DNA from: Phymorhynchus buccinoides | Taxonomy: Eukaryota; Mollusca; Gastropoda; Neogastropoda; Raphitomidae | NCBI GenBank assembly: GCA_017654935.2 | Contig: CM065693.1 | Span: 59,737,834-59,801,833 of the forward strand | Direction of reading: 5' to 3' | DNA length: 64,000 bases | In this document: positions 14,980-30,460 of the stretch, one piece after another | Layout: the number at the start of each line of letters is the position of its first letter | Position numbering within the stretch: the first letter of the stretch is position 1 | Translations under genes and position numbers: made by a program | Notes under the pieces: generated by a model | What the model saw: the letters and a program-made list of their open reading frames with translations, nothing else | Database searches by the model: none | What the model was told of the DNA's origin: nothing

Positions 14980-15900
14980 TCTCACTCCACGATGTCCAGG
15001 CTATCTCAGACGGGGGAAACAAGTGAAAGCCATCAGCCTGTCTTACCCTATCTCACTCCACGATGTCCAGGCTATCTCAGACGGGGGGGAAACAAGTAAA
15101 AGCCATCAGCCTGTCTTACCCTATTTCCTCACTCCACGATGTCCAGGCTATCTCAGACGGGGGAAACAAGTGAAAGCCATCAGCCTGTCTTACCCTATGT
15201 TCTCACTCCACGATGTCCAGGCTATCTCAGACGGGGGGGAAACAAGTGAAAGCCATCAGCCTGTCTTACCCTATGTTCTCACTCCACGATGTCCAGGCTA
15301 TCTCAGACGGGGGAAACAAGTGAAAGCCATCAGCCTGTCTTACCCTATGTTCTCACTCCACGATGTCCAGGCTCTCAGACGGGGGGGAAACAAGTTCAGC
15401 CTGTCTTACCCTATTTTCTCACTCCACGATCCGGGGGGGAAACAAGTAAAAGCCATCACGATGTCCAGGCTATCTCAGACGGGGGAAACAAGTGAAAGCC
15501 ATCAGCCTGTCTTACCCTATGTTCTCACTCCACGATGTCCAGGCTATCTCAGACGGGGGGGAAACAAGTGAAAGCCATCAGCCTGTCTTACCCTATGTTC
15601 TCACTCCACGATGTCCAGGCTATCTCAGACGGGGGGAAACAAGTAAAAGCCATCAGCCTGTCTTACCCTATTTCCTCACTCCACGATGTCCAGGCTATCT
15701 CAGACGGGGGGGAAACAAGTGAAAGCCATCAGCCTGTCTTACCCTATGTTCTCACTCCACGATGTCCAGGCTATCTCAGACGGGGGGGAAACAAGTGAAA
15801 GCCATCAGCCTGTCTTACCCTATTTCCTCACTCCACGATGTCCAGGCTATCTCAGACGGGGGGGAAACAAGTGAAAGCCATCAGCCTGTCTTACCCTATT
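14980..15900. repeat. 76-bp minisatellite, about 12 copies
   Basis: The unit carries CTCCACGATGTCCAGGCTAT, a G-run of 4-7 bases after CAGACG, and AAAGCCATCAGCCTGTCTTA. G-run length varies between units. Two shortened units lie near 15370-15470. It sits in the g-h intron, about 770 bp upstream of the exon h acceptor, and is not linked to a splice site. Confidence 0.97.
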
Positions 15901-16162
15901 TTAAAAAATGAATGTCAAATACAAAACAGTTTGAAGGCTTGCTAAAAAGCCAAAACGATTTCTGGATTCCGTAGCTGCCAAATCTCCAAAGGCCAACAAC
16001 GTCAAGGCTAGCCGCGTGCATCACGCAGCAATGAGCTCCCAGTCTCCTAGGCTACCATTAAGCACACTAACTAGGGGCCTATTGGAATGCTGCTACATCC
16101 TTTGTGTTTCTTTCTGCAACTTTAAATTATGTCACACTGACTTATTACTTCTAAGCTGATCT

Positions 16163-16260
16163 TCAATTCAATTCAATTCAATTCAATCATTTTATTGTCT
16201 TCACAAAAAGCAAAGAAATTCGCTGCCTGGCATGCACATTTTATAAATAATAAGACACAA
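16163..16260 (-). mobile_element. Retroposon 3' end with (TTGAA)n tail, minus strand
   Basis: On the minus strand, GCGAATTTCTTTGCTTTTTG and then AAGACAATAAAATGA lead into a short (TTGAA)n run. This is the usual shape of a non-LTR or SINE 3' tail with a pentanucleotide repeat. Only the 3' end is recognisable; the family is not identified. Confidence 0.55.
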
Positions 16261-16282
16261 CACAAGTAATGTTTAGGAAGAC

Positions 16283-16365
16283 AACTTAAAAAATAATAAT
16301 AATAATAATAACAGTACATTTATATAGCGCTTTACCTCAGATGAGCCCAAAGCGCTTTACAATCA
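16283..16365 (-). mobile_element. L2-type 3' tail / SINE remnant, minus strand
   Basis: Read on the minus strand, AAAGCGCTTTGGGCTCATC then AGCGCTATATAAATGTACTG leads into (TTA)n. The GCGCTATATAAAT motif followed by TTA repeats is the standard 3' end of L2-clade LINEs and SINEs that use their machinery. A similar tail ends the larger L2-like copy at 24946. Confidence 0.65.
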
Positions 16366-16448
16366 ATTATTCATCAACAGATAACAAAAAAAAAAAAAAA
16401 CATTCAAGAGTGACACCAACCACCAACAGTGCATATGCAAAGCAACTC

Positions 16449-16501
16449 TCTCTCTCTCTCTAACACACACGCACACACACACGCACACACACACGCACAC
16501 A

Positions 16502-16577
<76 letters not shown>

Positions 16578-16922
16578 AACACACAATTATTGATGCCAAC
16601 TCGTTCATACCCCATTCGGTAAGTCACAGCAACTGAGCCGCATGGACTGACCACATACACCAACACGCAGACACAAACACCCTCACACACAACGTACGCA
16701 CGCAGACAGACACACAGACACGCACACAAACACACACATATGCGTGCACACACAACCCACAAAACCAAAATACACACAAGCACACATTCATGCTCACACA
16801 CACACACACACAACACACACACACAACACACACACACACAACACACACACACACACAACACACACACACACACACACACACAACACACACACACACACAC
16901 AAAAATAAGACAACTAAACTTA

Positions 16923-16965
<43 letters not shown>

Positions 16966-17000
16966 GCGCGCGCGCGCGCGCACACACACATACACACCAA
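16449..17000. repeat. (CA)n-rich microsatellite block
   Basis: Two long CA tracts (16463-16575 and 16792-16990), the second with AACACAC interruptions and a (GC)n stretch near 16959-16980, are separated by CA-rich sequence. Confidence 0.97.
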
Positions 17001-17530
17001 CAACAATCCAATTAGGTACTGTTCAGACAAATATGCATAAAATTATAAAGTATAAATTAGTACTATTACTAGCTATTCCAAACGGATTTTTGAAAGCTGA
17101 CATCGCAACTAGCTTTTAGCATAGTGTGATAGAACTTTTTATCCTGATTACAAAGATACCAAAAACGTGTTTGTGCTATTGTTAGTTTTCGAGTTACGAT
17201 TTTTTTAATATTTAAATTTTAGGGGTCATTTTACGTACCCTTGAAAATTGGGTGGGTGCCATCTTTGCCGAGCCATAAAACATATTTATACCTCACAAAA
17301 ACACTTTAAATGAATGGTACAGTTTCTTACCAACCTGTACAATGCATGAGATTTTTTCAGTCATTAACATTATTTATATTTTCGTAAAATCGGATGCCAA
17401 AGATACGGAAAATATCAATTTTCAAGTATACTTTTGCATAACGCAATGTGTGGAAATCCCAGCAAATATTCAAACTGCAATAACTTTGCTTCTAATCAAG
17501 TGACAGAAAGCTATTTGATATAGATGGAAT
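17001..17530. other. Intron sequence, A/T-rich
   Basis: No gene, RNA or clear transposon seen. Only short frames with frequent stops. Confidence 0.5.
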
Positions 17531-17995
17531 TGGCAAAATGAGATCTTGAGGTTAGTGGACTCGCTAAATTGCTCAGAATGTATTATGTTGTTCTGTGCTG
17601 CAGCCTTTTGGCTAGTTGGCCTTTTTCAGCTATCTATGTCCCGAAAACGACTGTCTTGCCTCTGATCAAATGATTGGTTATATGAATGAAGAAATGGAAG
17701 AAAGGGAATTTTCCTAATGATATTTTGAACTCTACTGACTTTTTTTTAGTGTGAGTGAGGAGCTGCACAGCTCTGTGCTGCAGCCTTGGGGCTAGTTGGC
17801 CTTTGGTGACCATCTGTGCCCTTCCATCAATCGCCTCCTTATTGAGTAACACAACGCTGTGCTGTTGAAATGGATTTATAAAAATGAGATATTGAGATCC
17901 TTGGTCTTTTTAAAGTGCTTAGTATGCGCTATAGCTTTATGCTGCAGCCTTGGGGTTAGTTTGCCTTTGACAATCATGCATGCACAAGTGCCCCT
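17530..17995. repeat. Three diverged tandem copies, about 170 bp each
   Basis: The core GTGCTGCAGCCTT(G)GGGCTAGTT recurs near 17598, 17776 and 17938. Each core is preceded by an 'ATGAGAT-TTGAG' type stretch and followed by a GGCCTTT stretch. Copies are only moderately alike, so this duplication is old compared with the homogeneous arrays. Confidence 0.75.
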
Positions 17996-18525
17996 CTTCT
18001 AGGCTAGTGACAGAGATGTACAAGTAATCAAAACGTTATCGGCCTACCTATGAAGGCCACACAAACGACATTTAACACACAGTTGTAACTGACTCTGGAT
18101 GCTAACATACACGTTTATGAATATGACGTCATGTTTATGACGTCATTATATTCATGACATCATTCTGATTAGCTCTGTCTTACCCTCGGCAAGTGAGCGA
18201 AATTGAGACATTTCGGGATAGTTGGTTGTAGCATTTTTTTTTTGTGGCATTTTTTGTAAAAAGTACTTAGTTATCTTGATATCTTTATGAAGCCCAGAAT
18301 GTGGCTGTGTCAGCATTAAAATAAAAACGTTTACTCAAACAAAAGGAAGAGAAAAGAGGGGGAAAGGGGAGGGCAGAGATGGATGGGGTGGGGGGCAGAG
18401 AAAGAGACTTCTTGAGATTATGTATCGTTAGCCCCGTGGCGACGGTTTATCATTCATTGTTGCTTTCTTTTTGTTTGTTTGTAAACCTCTACCAACGAGG
18501 AAATGTTTGTGTGCTTATGAGGAGG
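17996..18525. other. Intron sequence, unique
   Basis: No gene seen. Two TGACGTCAT palindromes lie close together near 18123-18145 (ATGACGTCATG and ATGACGTCATT). They match the CRE half-site consensus but there is no promoter context. Confidence 0.4.
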
Positions 18526-18527
18526 GA

Positions 18528-18560
18528 GGTGTGTGTGTGTGCGTGTGCGTGTGCGTGTGC

Positions 18561-18616
<56 letters not shown>

Positions 18617-18662
18617 GTGTGTGTGTGTGTGTGTGGAAATGTTTGTGTGCTTATGAGGAGGG

Positions 18663-18702
<40 letters not shown>
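18528..18702. repeat. (GT)n microsatellite, two blocks
   Basis: Two GT tracts are separated by GAAATGTTTGTGTGCTTATG, which also precedes the first tract near 18500. The block is therefore a tandem duplication of a microsatellite plus its flank. Confidence 0.95.
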
Positions 18703-18707
<5 letters not shown>

Positions 18708-18768
18708 TTGACCAAATGACAAATTTTTCGTTGCCACTGGGTTTAAAGTGTGCTAAGTGCATGGGCAC

Positions 18769-18802
<34 letters not shown>

Positions 18803-18920
18803 TCCACGTTCAGACCATAAGGCCTAGTGCAGAGTGAGAGGAAAAATCCCCTGTACCCAGGTTCGAACTCGGGTTTACTGTGCACGAGGCGAACGCGTTA
18901 CTTCTATGCCACTCTACGCC
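18703..18920 (-). mobile_element. tRNA-headed SINE, minus strand
   Basis: On the minus strand the element starts near 18920 with a tRNA-like head. The A box TGGCATAGAAG (18911-18901) fits TRGYNNARNNG, and the B box GAGTTCGAACCTGGG (18870-18856) fits GWTCRANNC. The body has TTTCGGATGAGACGATAAAC and CACTTAGCACACTTTAAACC, then GGCAACGAAAAATTTG. I associate this body with a domain common in mollusc SINEs (from memory). It ends against the GT microsatellite. The tRNA head is not a functional tRNA: no acceptor pairing is evident. Confidence 0.85.
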
Positions 18921-18954
18921 AACAGACCCTCACAGACTTTTCCATATTCTCACT

Positions 18955-19640
18955 TTTTCAATCTTTCGTACAGACTTTCCCCATCTTTCTCACACTTTCC
19001 CCCATCTTCCTCACAGACTTTCCCCCACCTTTCTCACAGACTTTCCCACCATCTTTCTCACAGACTTTCCCACCATCTTTCTCACAGACTTTCCCCCATC
19101 TTCCTCACAGACTTTCCCACCATTTTTCTCACAGACTTTCCCACCATCTTTCTCACAGAATTTCTCACATACTTTCCCCCCATCTTTCTCACTTATTTCC
19201 CCCCATCTTCCTCACAGACTTTCCCACCATCTTTCTCACAGACTTTCCTCACAGACTTTCCCCATCTTCCTCACACACTGTCCCCGCCTTTCTCACAGAC
19301 TTCCCCCACCTTTCTCACAGACTTTCCCCCATCTTTCTCACAGACTTTCCCATACATCTTTCTCACAGACTTTCCCCCATCTTTCTCACAGACTTTCCCC
19401 ACATCTTTCTCACAGACTTTCCCCACATCTTTCTCACAGACTTTCCCCACATCTTTCTCACAGACTTTCCCCCCACCTTTCTCACAGACTCCCCACATCT
19501 TTCTCACAGACTTCCCCCATCTTTCTCACAGACTTCCCCCATCTTTCTCACAGACTTTCCCCCACCTTTCTCACAGACTTCCCCACATCTTTCTCACAGA
19601 CTTTCCCCACATCTTTGTCACAGACTATCCCATCATTCAT
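18955..19640. repeat. 23-25 bp minisatellite, about 28 copies
   Basis: The unit carries CATCTTTCTCACAGACTTTC with a C-run of 3-6 bases. Length changes in the C-run keep several frames open. The array directly follows the 5' end of the SINE. Confidence 0.97.
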
Positions 19641-20290
19641 CTTCTGACAAAGTCAAAGACAAAGAGACAGGATGACATATCAGCGAGCAAGACAAAGTCC
19701 GCTGCGTCCGTTGACTGAGCACTACATCAACTATTGCTTTCTCGCGATATCCCGCGATAATTTACAGACTTATTAAAATATATTTTGAAGAATGAAGATT
19801 TTCCGTTCTTAATACCATTATTTTTATTTGCCAAAGATTTTCACAACACATACTGCCCCCTCCCTCTTTTTTCTTCTTTTTGATTAACATAAAGCATTTG
19901 AGTGAACTGACAAACAGTGCAATAGTTCTGCCATCTTTTTTATGAACCATTCTTTGTCTCTGTCTCTATAAACACATTTCTCTATAAACACATTTCTCTA
20001 TAAACACAATTATAATAAATAGAGATTGAGAGGTGCACGCGTGCACACGACTACACACACAATCACACCCACCCACACCCACACCCACACCCACACCCAC
20101 ACGCACCCACACACACACCCACACACACACACACAAATTGAGAGATGGAGGGTGGTGGGGGGTACATTTTTCAGAATCATTAAGTAGGCCCACCCTTGAA
20201 CAGTTGGCCTACTTCATTAGCCCGGTGTTCTACTATTCAAAGTTGCAGATTGGACATATTAACATTCAACCTTTATATCAATCTTAATGG
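19641..20290. other. Intron sequence with a short CA tract
   Basis: Unique sequence with a triplicated TCTATAAACACATTTC motif near 19965-20005 and a CA/CCCACA tract at 20040-20132. No gene seen. Confidence 0.6.
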
Positions 20291-20298
20291 CCCTGAAA

Positions 20299-20299
<1 letters not shown>

Positions 20300-20370
<71 letters not shown>

Positions 20371-20690
20371 TATGTTTGTGTATGCGCGCGCGTGTATGTG
20401 TATGTGCGAGTGTTTGTGTATGTGCGTGTGTTTGTGCGTATGTACGCACTATGTGTATGTGCGAGTGTTTGTGTATGTGCGTGTGTTTGTGCGTATGTAC
20501 GCGCTATGTGTGCGTGCGCGTGTGTATACTGGCGTATGTGTATGCGTGCGCGTGTGTATACGGGCGTGTGTTTATGCGTACGTGTGCGTGTGTACGTGTG
20601 TGTAGGCTGTGCATGTGTGCATGCGCGCGAACGCACGCACTTACGCATGCAAGCTCGCAGGCTCACACAACCACAGACACACACTCAATA
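20300..20690. repeat. (TC)n tract followed by GT/GC-rich low-complexity sequence
   Basis: A pure TC tract at 20300-20367 is followed to 20600 by imperfect repeats of GTGTATGTGCGAGTGTTTGT and variants, rich in alternating purine-pyrimidine (a Z-DNA-prone pattern). Confidence 0.93.
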
Positions 20691-20890
20691 CTAGTTATAT
20701 CACTTGTCCCACATACCGATTTTCCTACAATTGCGGGACCGGCAGTATGTGGGTGAACTGATATGTTGTACCATCTGCGTGTGGGACTATAGTGTGTGGT
20801 AACAAAGATTAATATGCTTGATCTAGTTTAGTCCAATGATCAAGAATCTAGATCTATTTGAGAATTTATGTCAAAGAATATAGCATGAGT

Positions 20891-20933
<43 letters not shown>

Positions 20934-22225
20934 TGCGCGCGCACACACACACACACACACAGAGATATGCGTGCACATACACTCACAAATGCACGCGCGC
21001 GCGCACACACATAGGCCTACATATCTCTCTCTCTCTAATTCTAATATTGGCAGCATTTTGTGTGTGTGGTTGGTTTTTTTTTTATAAAATGTAAGTTGTT
21101 TGGGCTTTTCACAGCCTTATTAAATTTAAAGACACGTCATATTAAAACGAGCGACTTTATAAATGAATCTCGAAACGTGTGTGCTAACTAAACAACAAGA
21201 GAGACAACAACAAGGTCACGTGACCTTGAACTTTTCTAATTTACGTTCAAATTTGTTTCTTTTTGGAGTAATTTTCTAAAGAGGTCTAAAATAAAACATC
21301 TCTAAAGGCTATTGTGTATTTAAACATCAATAACTTCAAGTGTACAAAAATATTATATGTGATTTTCCAATGCTACCATCAAAGCATTCTGAGCGTCTGA
21401 TCTAAATCTTCACTCGACTCGCAAATCTGTAAATTATTGATCTATTTGATGCCAATAAAATCAGTTTTAATGGTGAAGTGCATGGATAACAACATTTATT
21501 CTAATCTTCATCTGATTTTAAAGCCTAAAAAACGATTTTCTTCAGAAATTTCGTGTTTTCCTTTGTCTGTGACGATCGGCGTAGATCTGCTCGTCATAGC
21601 CACGGCTGGCGGCTACGTCATGGATTATGTGATCAGTTAACTCGACTGTGTGATCCTGTGCGTGGTGAGAATTGAAATGTCAAAAAAGGTTTTGACAAAA
21701 AATTATAGATAAGATGTTGGTGCAGGTTCTGTGTTTTTTCAGCCGTGCACAGTTTATATTTACGGGTCTTGACATCACTGTAACGGTTTTAACCGTCATT
21801 TTTCACAATTGTTTTTTGGTTGGGACACGGCGGATAGCTGTTAAAAACAGGCTCAGCGTGTCTACTTTCGTTTCGTATGCGTTTAGATGTGGAAGCGGTA
21901 ATACGCACCACGCACAAAGCCGTGAAGTGAAGGTGGTGAAAAAAGTATTTTGGGACGCGCTTTCGACGGCGTTTTGCGAAAGTCGAACGGTAGGGTTGTT
22001 GCAGCGCTGATTTCAGCTCCGTTTTACAAATTTCCAACTAAAAACACAGACACATTAATAGGAGACGGACAATTTTACAGCTTGGATGTGGTTTTATTTA
22101 GATGTTCACGATTGCAAGTGAAATACGAACGTTGAAAGTTGACCTAATTTGACTGAAATATTACCACATTTCCAGTGACGCGCTTCGGTTTGGAGTTGCT
22201 ATTACTTGTGAAAGCAAACATTTGA
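20691..22225. other. Intron sequence with one CA tract
   Basis: A CA tract with CGCGCG stretches lies at 20891-21012. The remainder is unique A/T-rich sequence without a supported gene. Frames such as 21714-22010 have no recognisable domain, splice context or relatives and are treated as chance. Confidence 0.55.
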
Positions 22226-22231
22226 TAATCA

Positions 22232-23019
<788 letters not shown>

Positions 23020-23020
<1 letters not shown>

Positions 23021-23210
23021 TTCGTATTTGTCTTCTGGGTTTGCAAATTTTTAGATTTCTATCGTAAACCATAACATAGGCCGTAAGCGCACCTTTGGCA
23101 CACAGACTTTAACATTTGGTACAAACTTTCTAGCCTGATTCGGATTTGTCTTCTGGGTTGCAAATTTTTAGATTTCTATCGTAAACCATAACATAGGCCG
23201 TAAGCTCATC
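23020..23210. repeat. Direct duplication, two copies of about 75 bp
   Basis: TTGTCTTCTGGGTTTGCAAA and the following TTTTTAGATTTCTATCGTAA occur at 23027 and again about 110 bp later near 23145, with one-base differences. This looks like an early, unexpanded tandem duplication. Confidence 0.9.
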
Positions 23211-23397
23211 CTTTGGCAGAAAAGCTTGCTTTATTTTACTGCTGGAGCTTGGCTACAAACTTGCAATTAATTATTTCGACATTGCCCTTGATAGAATTCC
23301 TACAGGCCCAGGTCTCATGTTGCACTCTTGAAATTAATTTTGAAAGTGGTCCTATGCTATAAACTTTATGTACTACCTACAAGTTCTCGATAAGTAC

Positions 23398-24060
23398 CTC
23401 CAGTTTATGCATTGGAACTTGGCTTGTGCATGATGGAACGAATGAAGCGAGTGGTCCTATGCTATTCCAGGGCCTACTACCTACATCTTTATTTACAGTA
23501 CCTCCAGTTTATGCATTGGAACTTGGCTTGTGCATGATGGAACGAATGAAGCGAGTGGTCCTATGCTATTCCAGGGCCTACTACCTACATCTTTATTTAC
23601 AGTACCTCCAGTTTATGCATTGGAACTTGGCTTGTGCATGATGGAACGAATGAAGCGAGTGGTCCTATGCTATTCCAGGGCCTACTACCTACATCTTTAT
23701 TTACAGTACCTCCAGTTTATGCATTGGAACTTGGCTTGTGCATGATGGAACGAATGAAGCGAGTGGTCCTATGCTATTCCAGGGCCTACTACCTACATCT
23801 TTATTTACAGTACCTCCAGTTTATGCATTGGAACTTGGCTTGTGCATGATGGAACGAATGAAGCGAGTGGTCCTATGCTATTCCAGGGCCTACTACCTAC
23901 ATCTTTATTTACAGTACCTCCAGTTTATGCATTGGAACTTGGCTTGTGCATGATGGAACGAATGAAGCGAGTGGTCCTATGCTATTCCAGGGCCTACTAC
24001 CTACATCTTTATTTACAGTACCTCCAGTTTATGCATTGGATCTTGGCTTGTGCGTGACCA
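23398..24060. repeat. 104-bp minisatellite, six copies, nearly identical
   Basis: The unit holds GATGGAACGAATGAAGCGAG, GGTCCTATGCTATTCCAGGG and CCTCCAGTTTATGCATTGG. Copies are almost base-identical. A partial seventh copy follows at 24211-24275 after a different short array. Confidence 0.98.
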
Positions 24061-24206
24061 TGAGGGGGAACTTGGCTTGTGCGTGACCCTGAGGGGGAAC
24101 TTGGCTTGTGCGTGACCCTGAGGGGGAACTTGGCTTGTGCGTGACCCTGAGGAGGAACTCGGCTTGTGCGTGACCCTGAGGGGGAACTTGGCTTGTGCGT
24201 GATCGT
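24040..24206. repeat. 29-bp minisatellite nested at the end of the 104-bp array
   Basis: GAACTTGGCTTGTGCGTGAC plus CCTGAGGGG is repeated about five times. Its first part is the tail of the 104-bp unit, so a sub-segment of one unit expanded on its own. Confidence 0.95.
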
Positions 24207-24279
24207 GAAGGGGAAACGAATGAAGCGAGTGGTCCTATGCTATTCCAGGGCCTACTACCTACATCTTTATTTACACAAT

Positions 24280-24945
24280 TGTTTGTTTGGGGATAAACCT
24301 TAGTAACATCACACTAATATTGGGAGGCGTTTTTCCATTAGTACTCTGCCAAGAGTAAATTGTTACAAAATATTCTACAAGTGATCGCCGCCGGCTCTCA
24401 GACCGCACTTTGACAACCCCCATATACTAGCATTTGAAGAAAACAAAAACGGAAAGATTGTCCATCAGTTCACTTGAGTTTGCCTCCTACTATTAAACAG
24501 AAATTTCGAGAGACGAGTCAAAAACGTTTGAGTTTGGCATCCCAAAATGCTCAACAAAGGAAGCCTAGAGAAGAGCAGCTGCTAAGCTTGCGTTGGCTTT
24601 CTAGGCCTAGAGGAGCTACGGCCCTTCAAAAGGCTCATGAATAATGTATTAGGCCAGTAGAATGGTGCACGCGGGCGCGGCAGGAGCAGACAATAAAAAA
24701 CAACTCCATTCATGTTGGACACTTGGCCTTTACCTTGGATGTCGGCAAAGAGGCCTAATAGTAGCCTAGACTAGGCGCTGATTGAAAGAAAGCCCTTTCG
24801 TGTATTAGGCCTACATACAAATCGACGTGTAGGTAGCAGCGAGCACACACACGGAATTTGGCTAGAACAACCGAGTAGCCTATGTTATGCCACATGGGGG
24901 CTGACAGGAATTGGTATATTCCTTAGTTGCTACGACTGTCATGCC
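24280..24945. other. Intron sequence, unique
   Basis: No gene seen. Several TTAGGCCTAC/AGGCCTAG motifs are present. Confidence 0.5.
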
Positions 24946-27345
<2,400 letters not shown>

Positions 27346-27374
27346 CATTTCTTATTTGTCAGGCCCACAATCCC

Positions 27375-27972
27375 TTATCATCTGGCCGTTTCTGCAGGCC
27401 TTATTGCACGATTTTATGCACAGCAATGTGTTTACCTGACCCTCTTCTGGCCGTTTCTGCAGGCCTTATTGCACAATGTTATGCACAGCAATGTGTTTAC
27501 CTGACCCTCTTCTGGCCCTTTCTGCAGGCCTTATTGCACGATGTTATGCACAGCAATGTGTTTACCTGACCCTCTTCTGGCCCTTTCTGCAGGCCTTATT
27601 GCACGATGTTATGCACAGCAATGTGTTTACCTGACCCTCTTCTGGCCCTTTCTGCAGGCCTTATTGCACGATGTTATGCACAGCAATGTGTTTACCTGAC
27701 CCTCTTCTGGCCCTTTCTGCAGGCCTTATTGCACGATGTTATGCACAACAATGTGTTTACCTGACCCTCTTCTGTCCCTTTCTGCAGGCCTTATTGCACG
27801 ATGTTATGCACAGCAATGTGTTTACCTGACCCTCTTCTGGCCCTTTCTGCAGGCCTTATTGCACGATGTTATGCACAGCAATGTGTTTACCTGACCCTCT
27901 TCTGGCCCTTTCTGCAGGCCTTATTGCACGATGTTATGCACAGCAATGTGTTTACCTGACCCTCTTCTGGCC
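27375..27972. repeat. 65-bp minisatellite, about nine copies
   Basis: The unit reads GGCCCTTTCTGCAGGCCTTA, then TTGCACGATGTTATGCACAG, then CAATGTGTTTACCTGACCC. It is very homogeneous after the first copy. It shares its core with the neighbouring array and the degenerate copy at 30340-30460. Confidence 0.97.
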
Positions 27973-30050
27973 ATCTTATAGTTCACTGAAAATGCTATGG
28001 TCCTTCAGTGGCCGTCCTTAATTACAATGTTATAATTGTATAACAAAAAATGTCATGGCCCTTTTCAGAGGCCCTCTTTGAATACAATGTTATGATTGTT
28101 TAACAAAATGCTATGGCCCTTTCAGTGGCCGTCCTTAATTACAATGTTATAATTGTATAACAAAAAATGTCATGGCCCTTTTCAGAGGCCCTCTTTGAAT
28201 ACAATGTTATGATTGTTTAACAAAAATGTTATGGCCCTTTCAGTGGCCCTCCTTAATTACAATGTTATAATTGTTTAACAAAAAATGTCATGGCCCTTTT
28301 CAGAGGCCCTCTTTGAATACAATGTTATGATTGTTTAACAAAATGCTATGGCCCTTTCAGTGGCCCTCCTTAATTACAATGTTATAATTGTATAACAAAA
28401 AATGTTATGGCCCTTTTCAGAGGCCCTCTTTGAATACAATGTTATGATTGTTTAACAAAATGTTATGGCCCTTTCAGTGGCCCTCCTTAATTACAATGTT
28501 ATAATTGTTTAACAAAAAAATGTTATGGCCCTTTTCAGAGGCCCTCTTTGAATACAATGTTATGATTGTTTAAACAAAAAAATGTTATGGCCCTTTCAGT
28601 GGCCCTCTCTAATTACAATGTTATAATTGTATAACAAAAAATGTTATGGCCCTTTTCAGAGGCCCTCTTTGAATACAATGTTATGATTGTTTAACAAAAC
28701 AATGTTATGGCCCTTTCAGTGGCCCTCCTTAATACACAATGCCATAATCGTTTAATAAAAAAAATGTTATGGCCTTTTTTCAGTGGGCCTCCTTGGTCAC
28801 AATGATACATTTGCTTAGCAACAACAACAAATGTTATGGGCCTTTTCAGTGGTTCTCTCTAGTTACAATGTTATGATTGCTTAACAAAAAATGTTACGGC
28901 CCTTTTCAGTGACCCTCTTTGCATACAATGTAATGATTGTTTACAGGGGTTTAACAACAACAACAACAATAAATGTTATGGCCCTTTCAGTGGCCCTCTT
29001 TGCATACAATGTAATGATTGTTTACAGGGGTTTAACAACAACAACAACAATAAATGTTATGGCCCTTTCAGTGGCCCTCTATGCCCTTTAGTAACAATGT
29101 TATGATTGTTTACAGGGGTTTAACAACAACAACAACAATAAATGTTATGGCCCTTTCAGTGGCCCTCTTTAGTAACAATGTTATGATTGCTTACAGGGGT
29201 TTAACAACAACAACAACAATAAATGTTATGGCCCTTTCAGTGGCCCTCTTTAGTAACAATGTTATGATTGTTTACAGGGGTTTAACAACAACAACAATAA
29301 ATGTTATGGCCCTTTCAGCACTTGGCCCTCTTTAGCAACAATGTAATGATTGTTTACAGGGGTTTAACAACAACAACAACAATAAATGTTATGGCCCTTT
29401 CAGCACTTGGCCCTCTTTAGTAACAATGTTATGATTGCTTACAGGGGTTTAACAACAACAACAAATGTTATGGCCCTTTCAGCACTTGGCCCTCTTTAGT
29501 AACAATGTTATGATTGTTTACAGGGGTTTAACAACAACAACAACAACAATAAATGTTATGGCCCTTTCAGCACTTGGCCCTCTTTAGTAACAATGTTATG
29601 ATTGTTTACAGGGGTTTAACAACAACAACAACAACAATAAATGTTATGGCCCTTTCAGCACTTGGCCCTCTTTAGTAACAATGTTATGATTGTTTACAGG
29701 GGTTTAACAACAACAACAACAATAAATGTTATGGCCCTTTCAGCACTTGGCCCTCTTTAGTAACAATGTTATGATTGTTTACAGGGGTTTAACAACAACA
29801 ACAACAACAATAAATGTTATGGCCCTTTCAGCACTTGGCCCTCTTTAGTAACAATGTTATGATTGTTTACAAGGGTTTAACAACAACAACAACAATAAAT
29901 GTTATGGCCCTTTCAGCACTTGGCCCTCTTTAGTAACAATGTTATGATTGTTTACAGGGGTTTAACAACAACAACAACAACAACATTAAATGTTATGGCC
30001 CTTTCAGCACTTGGCCCTCTTTAGTAACAATGTTATGATTGTTTACAAAA
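27973..30050. repeat. Composite array: 57-58 bp dimers passing into 85-95 bp units
   Basis: From 27973 to about 28720, two monomer types alternate (TTTTCAGAGGCCCTCTTTG and CTTTCAGTGGCCCTCCTTA), giving a dimer of about 115 bp. From 28800 the unit gains TTTACAGGGGTTTAAC plus an (AAC)n stretch of variable length, and later CAGCACTTGGCCCTC. All share ATGGCCCTTTCAG and ACAATGTTATGATTG. Confidence 0.95.
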
Positions 30051-30460
30051 GTTATGCCCTTTTTCGGTGGCCCTCGTTGGTTACAATGTTATAACTGCTT
30101 AAAGGCACAACAGGACTATAAAAGAGCTGACCCAAGGAACGGGGTATCAGTTGTGAGGGTGAGAGAGAGCGAGAAACAAGCCAGCATCTCCCCTACAGTC
30201 CTAGCTGCAGGTTTTGCCTGTGTCAGTTTAGTGTTTCCCTCCTCTTAGTTAGAAAAAGGAAGCTTTCGCTGCGAGTGCCAAGCAGAGACTGACAATTTTA
30301 GCCTACTGCTTGCTTATATAGTGCCGCGCTGGCTTTTATGAACAATTGTATGGCCCTTTCTGGTGACCTCTTTTGATATAACGTTTTAACAAAACATTGC
30401 ATTTGTTCGGTCTTTTCTGTAGGACCTTGTTGCACAGTATTATGCACAACTTTATATTTA
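30051..30460. repeat. Degenerate flank of the composite array
   Basis: Diverged single copies at 30040-30110 and 30335-30455 (TGGCCCTTTCTGGTGACCTC ... ACCTTGTTGCACAGTATTAT) resemble both neighbouring unit types. Between them is about 220 bp of unrelated sequence with TATAAAAG at 30117. A promoter cannot be claimed. Confidence 0.6.

Noticed and set aside
18841..18920. Possible tRNA gene (clear A and B boxes)
   Set aside because: There is no acceptor-stem pairing or proper anticodon arm, and a SINE body follows, so it is a SINE head.
18827..19718. Three overlapping open frames rich in SHRLSPIFLTDFP-type repeats
   Set aside because: Caused by a 23-25 bp minisatellite with variable C-runs; all three frames are open at once, which marks low complexity rather than coding.
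21714..22010. 98-codon plus-strand frame in unique intron sequence
   Set aside because: No recognisable motif, no splice or promoter context, and a similarly long frame on the other strand; chance is the better explanation.
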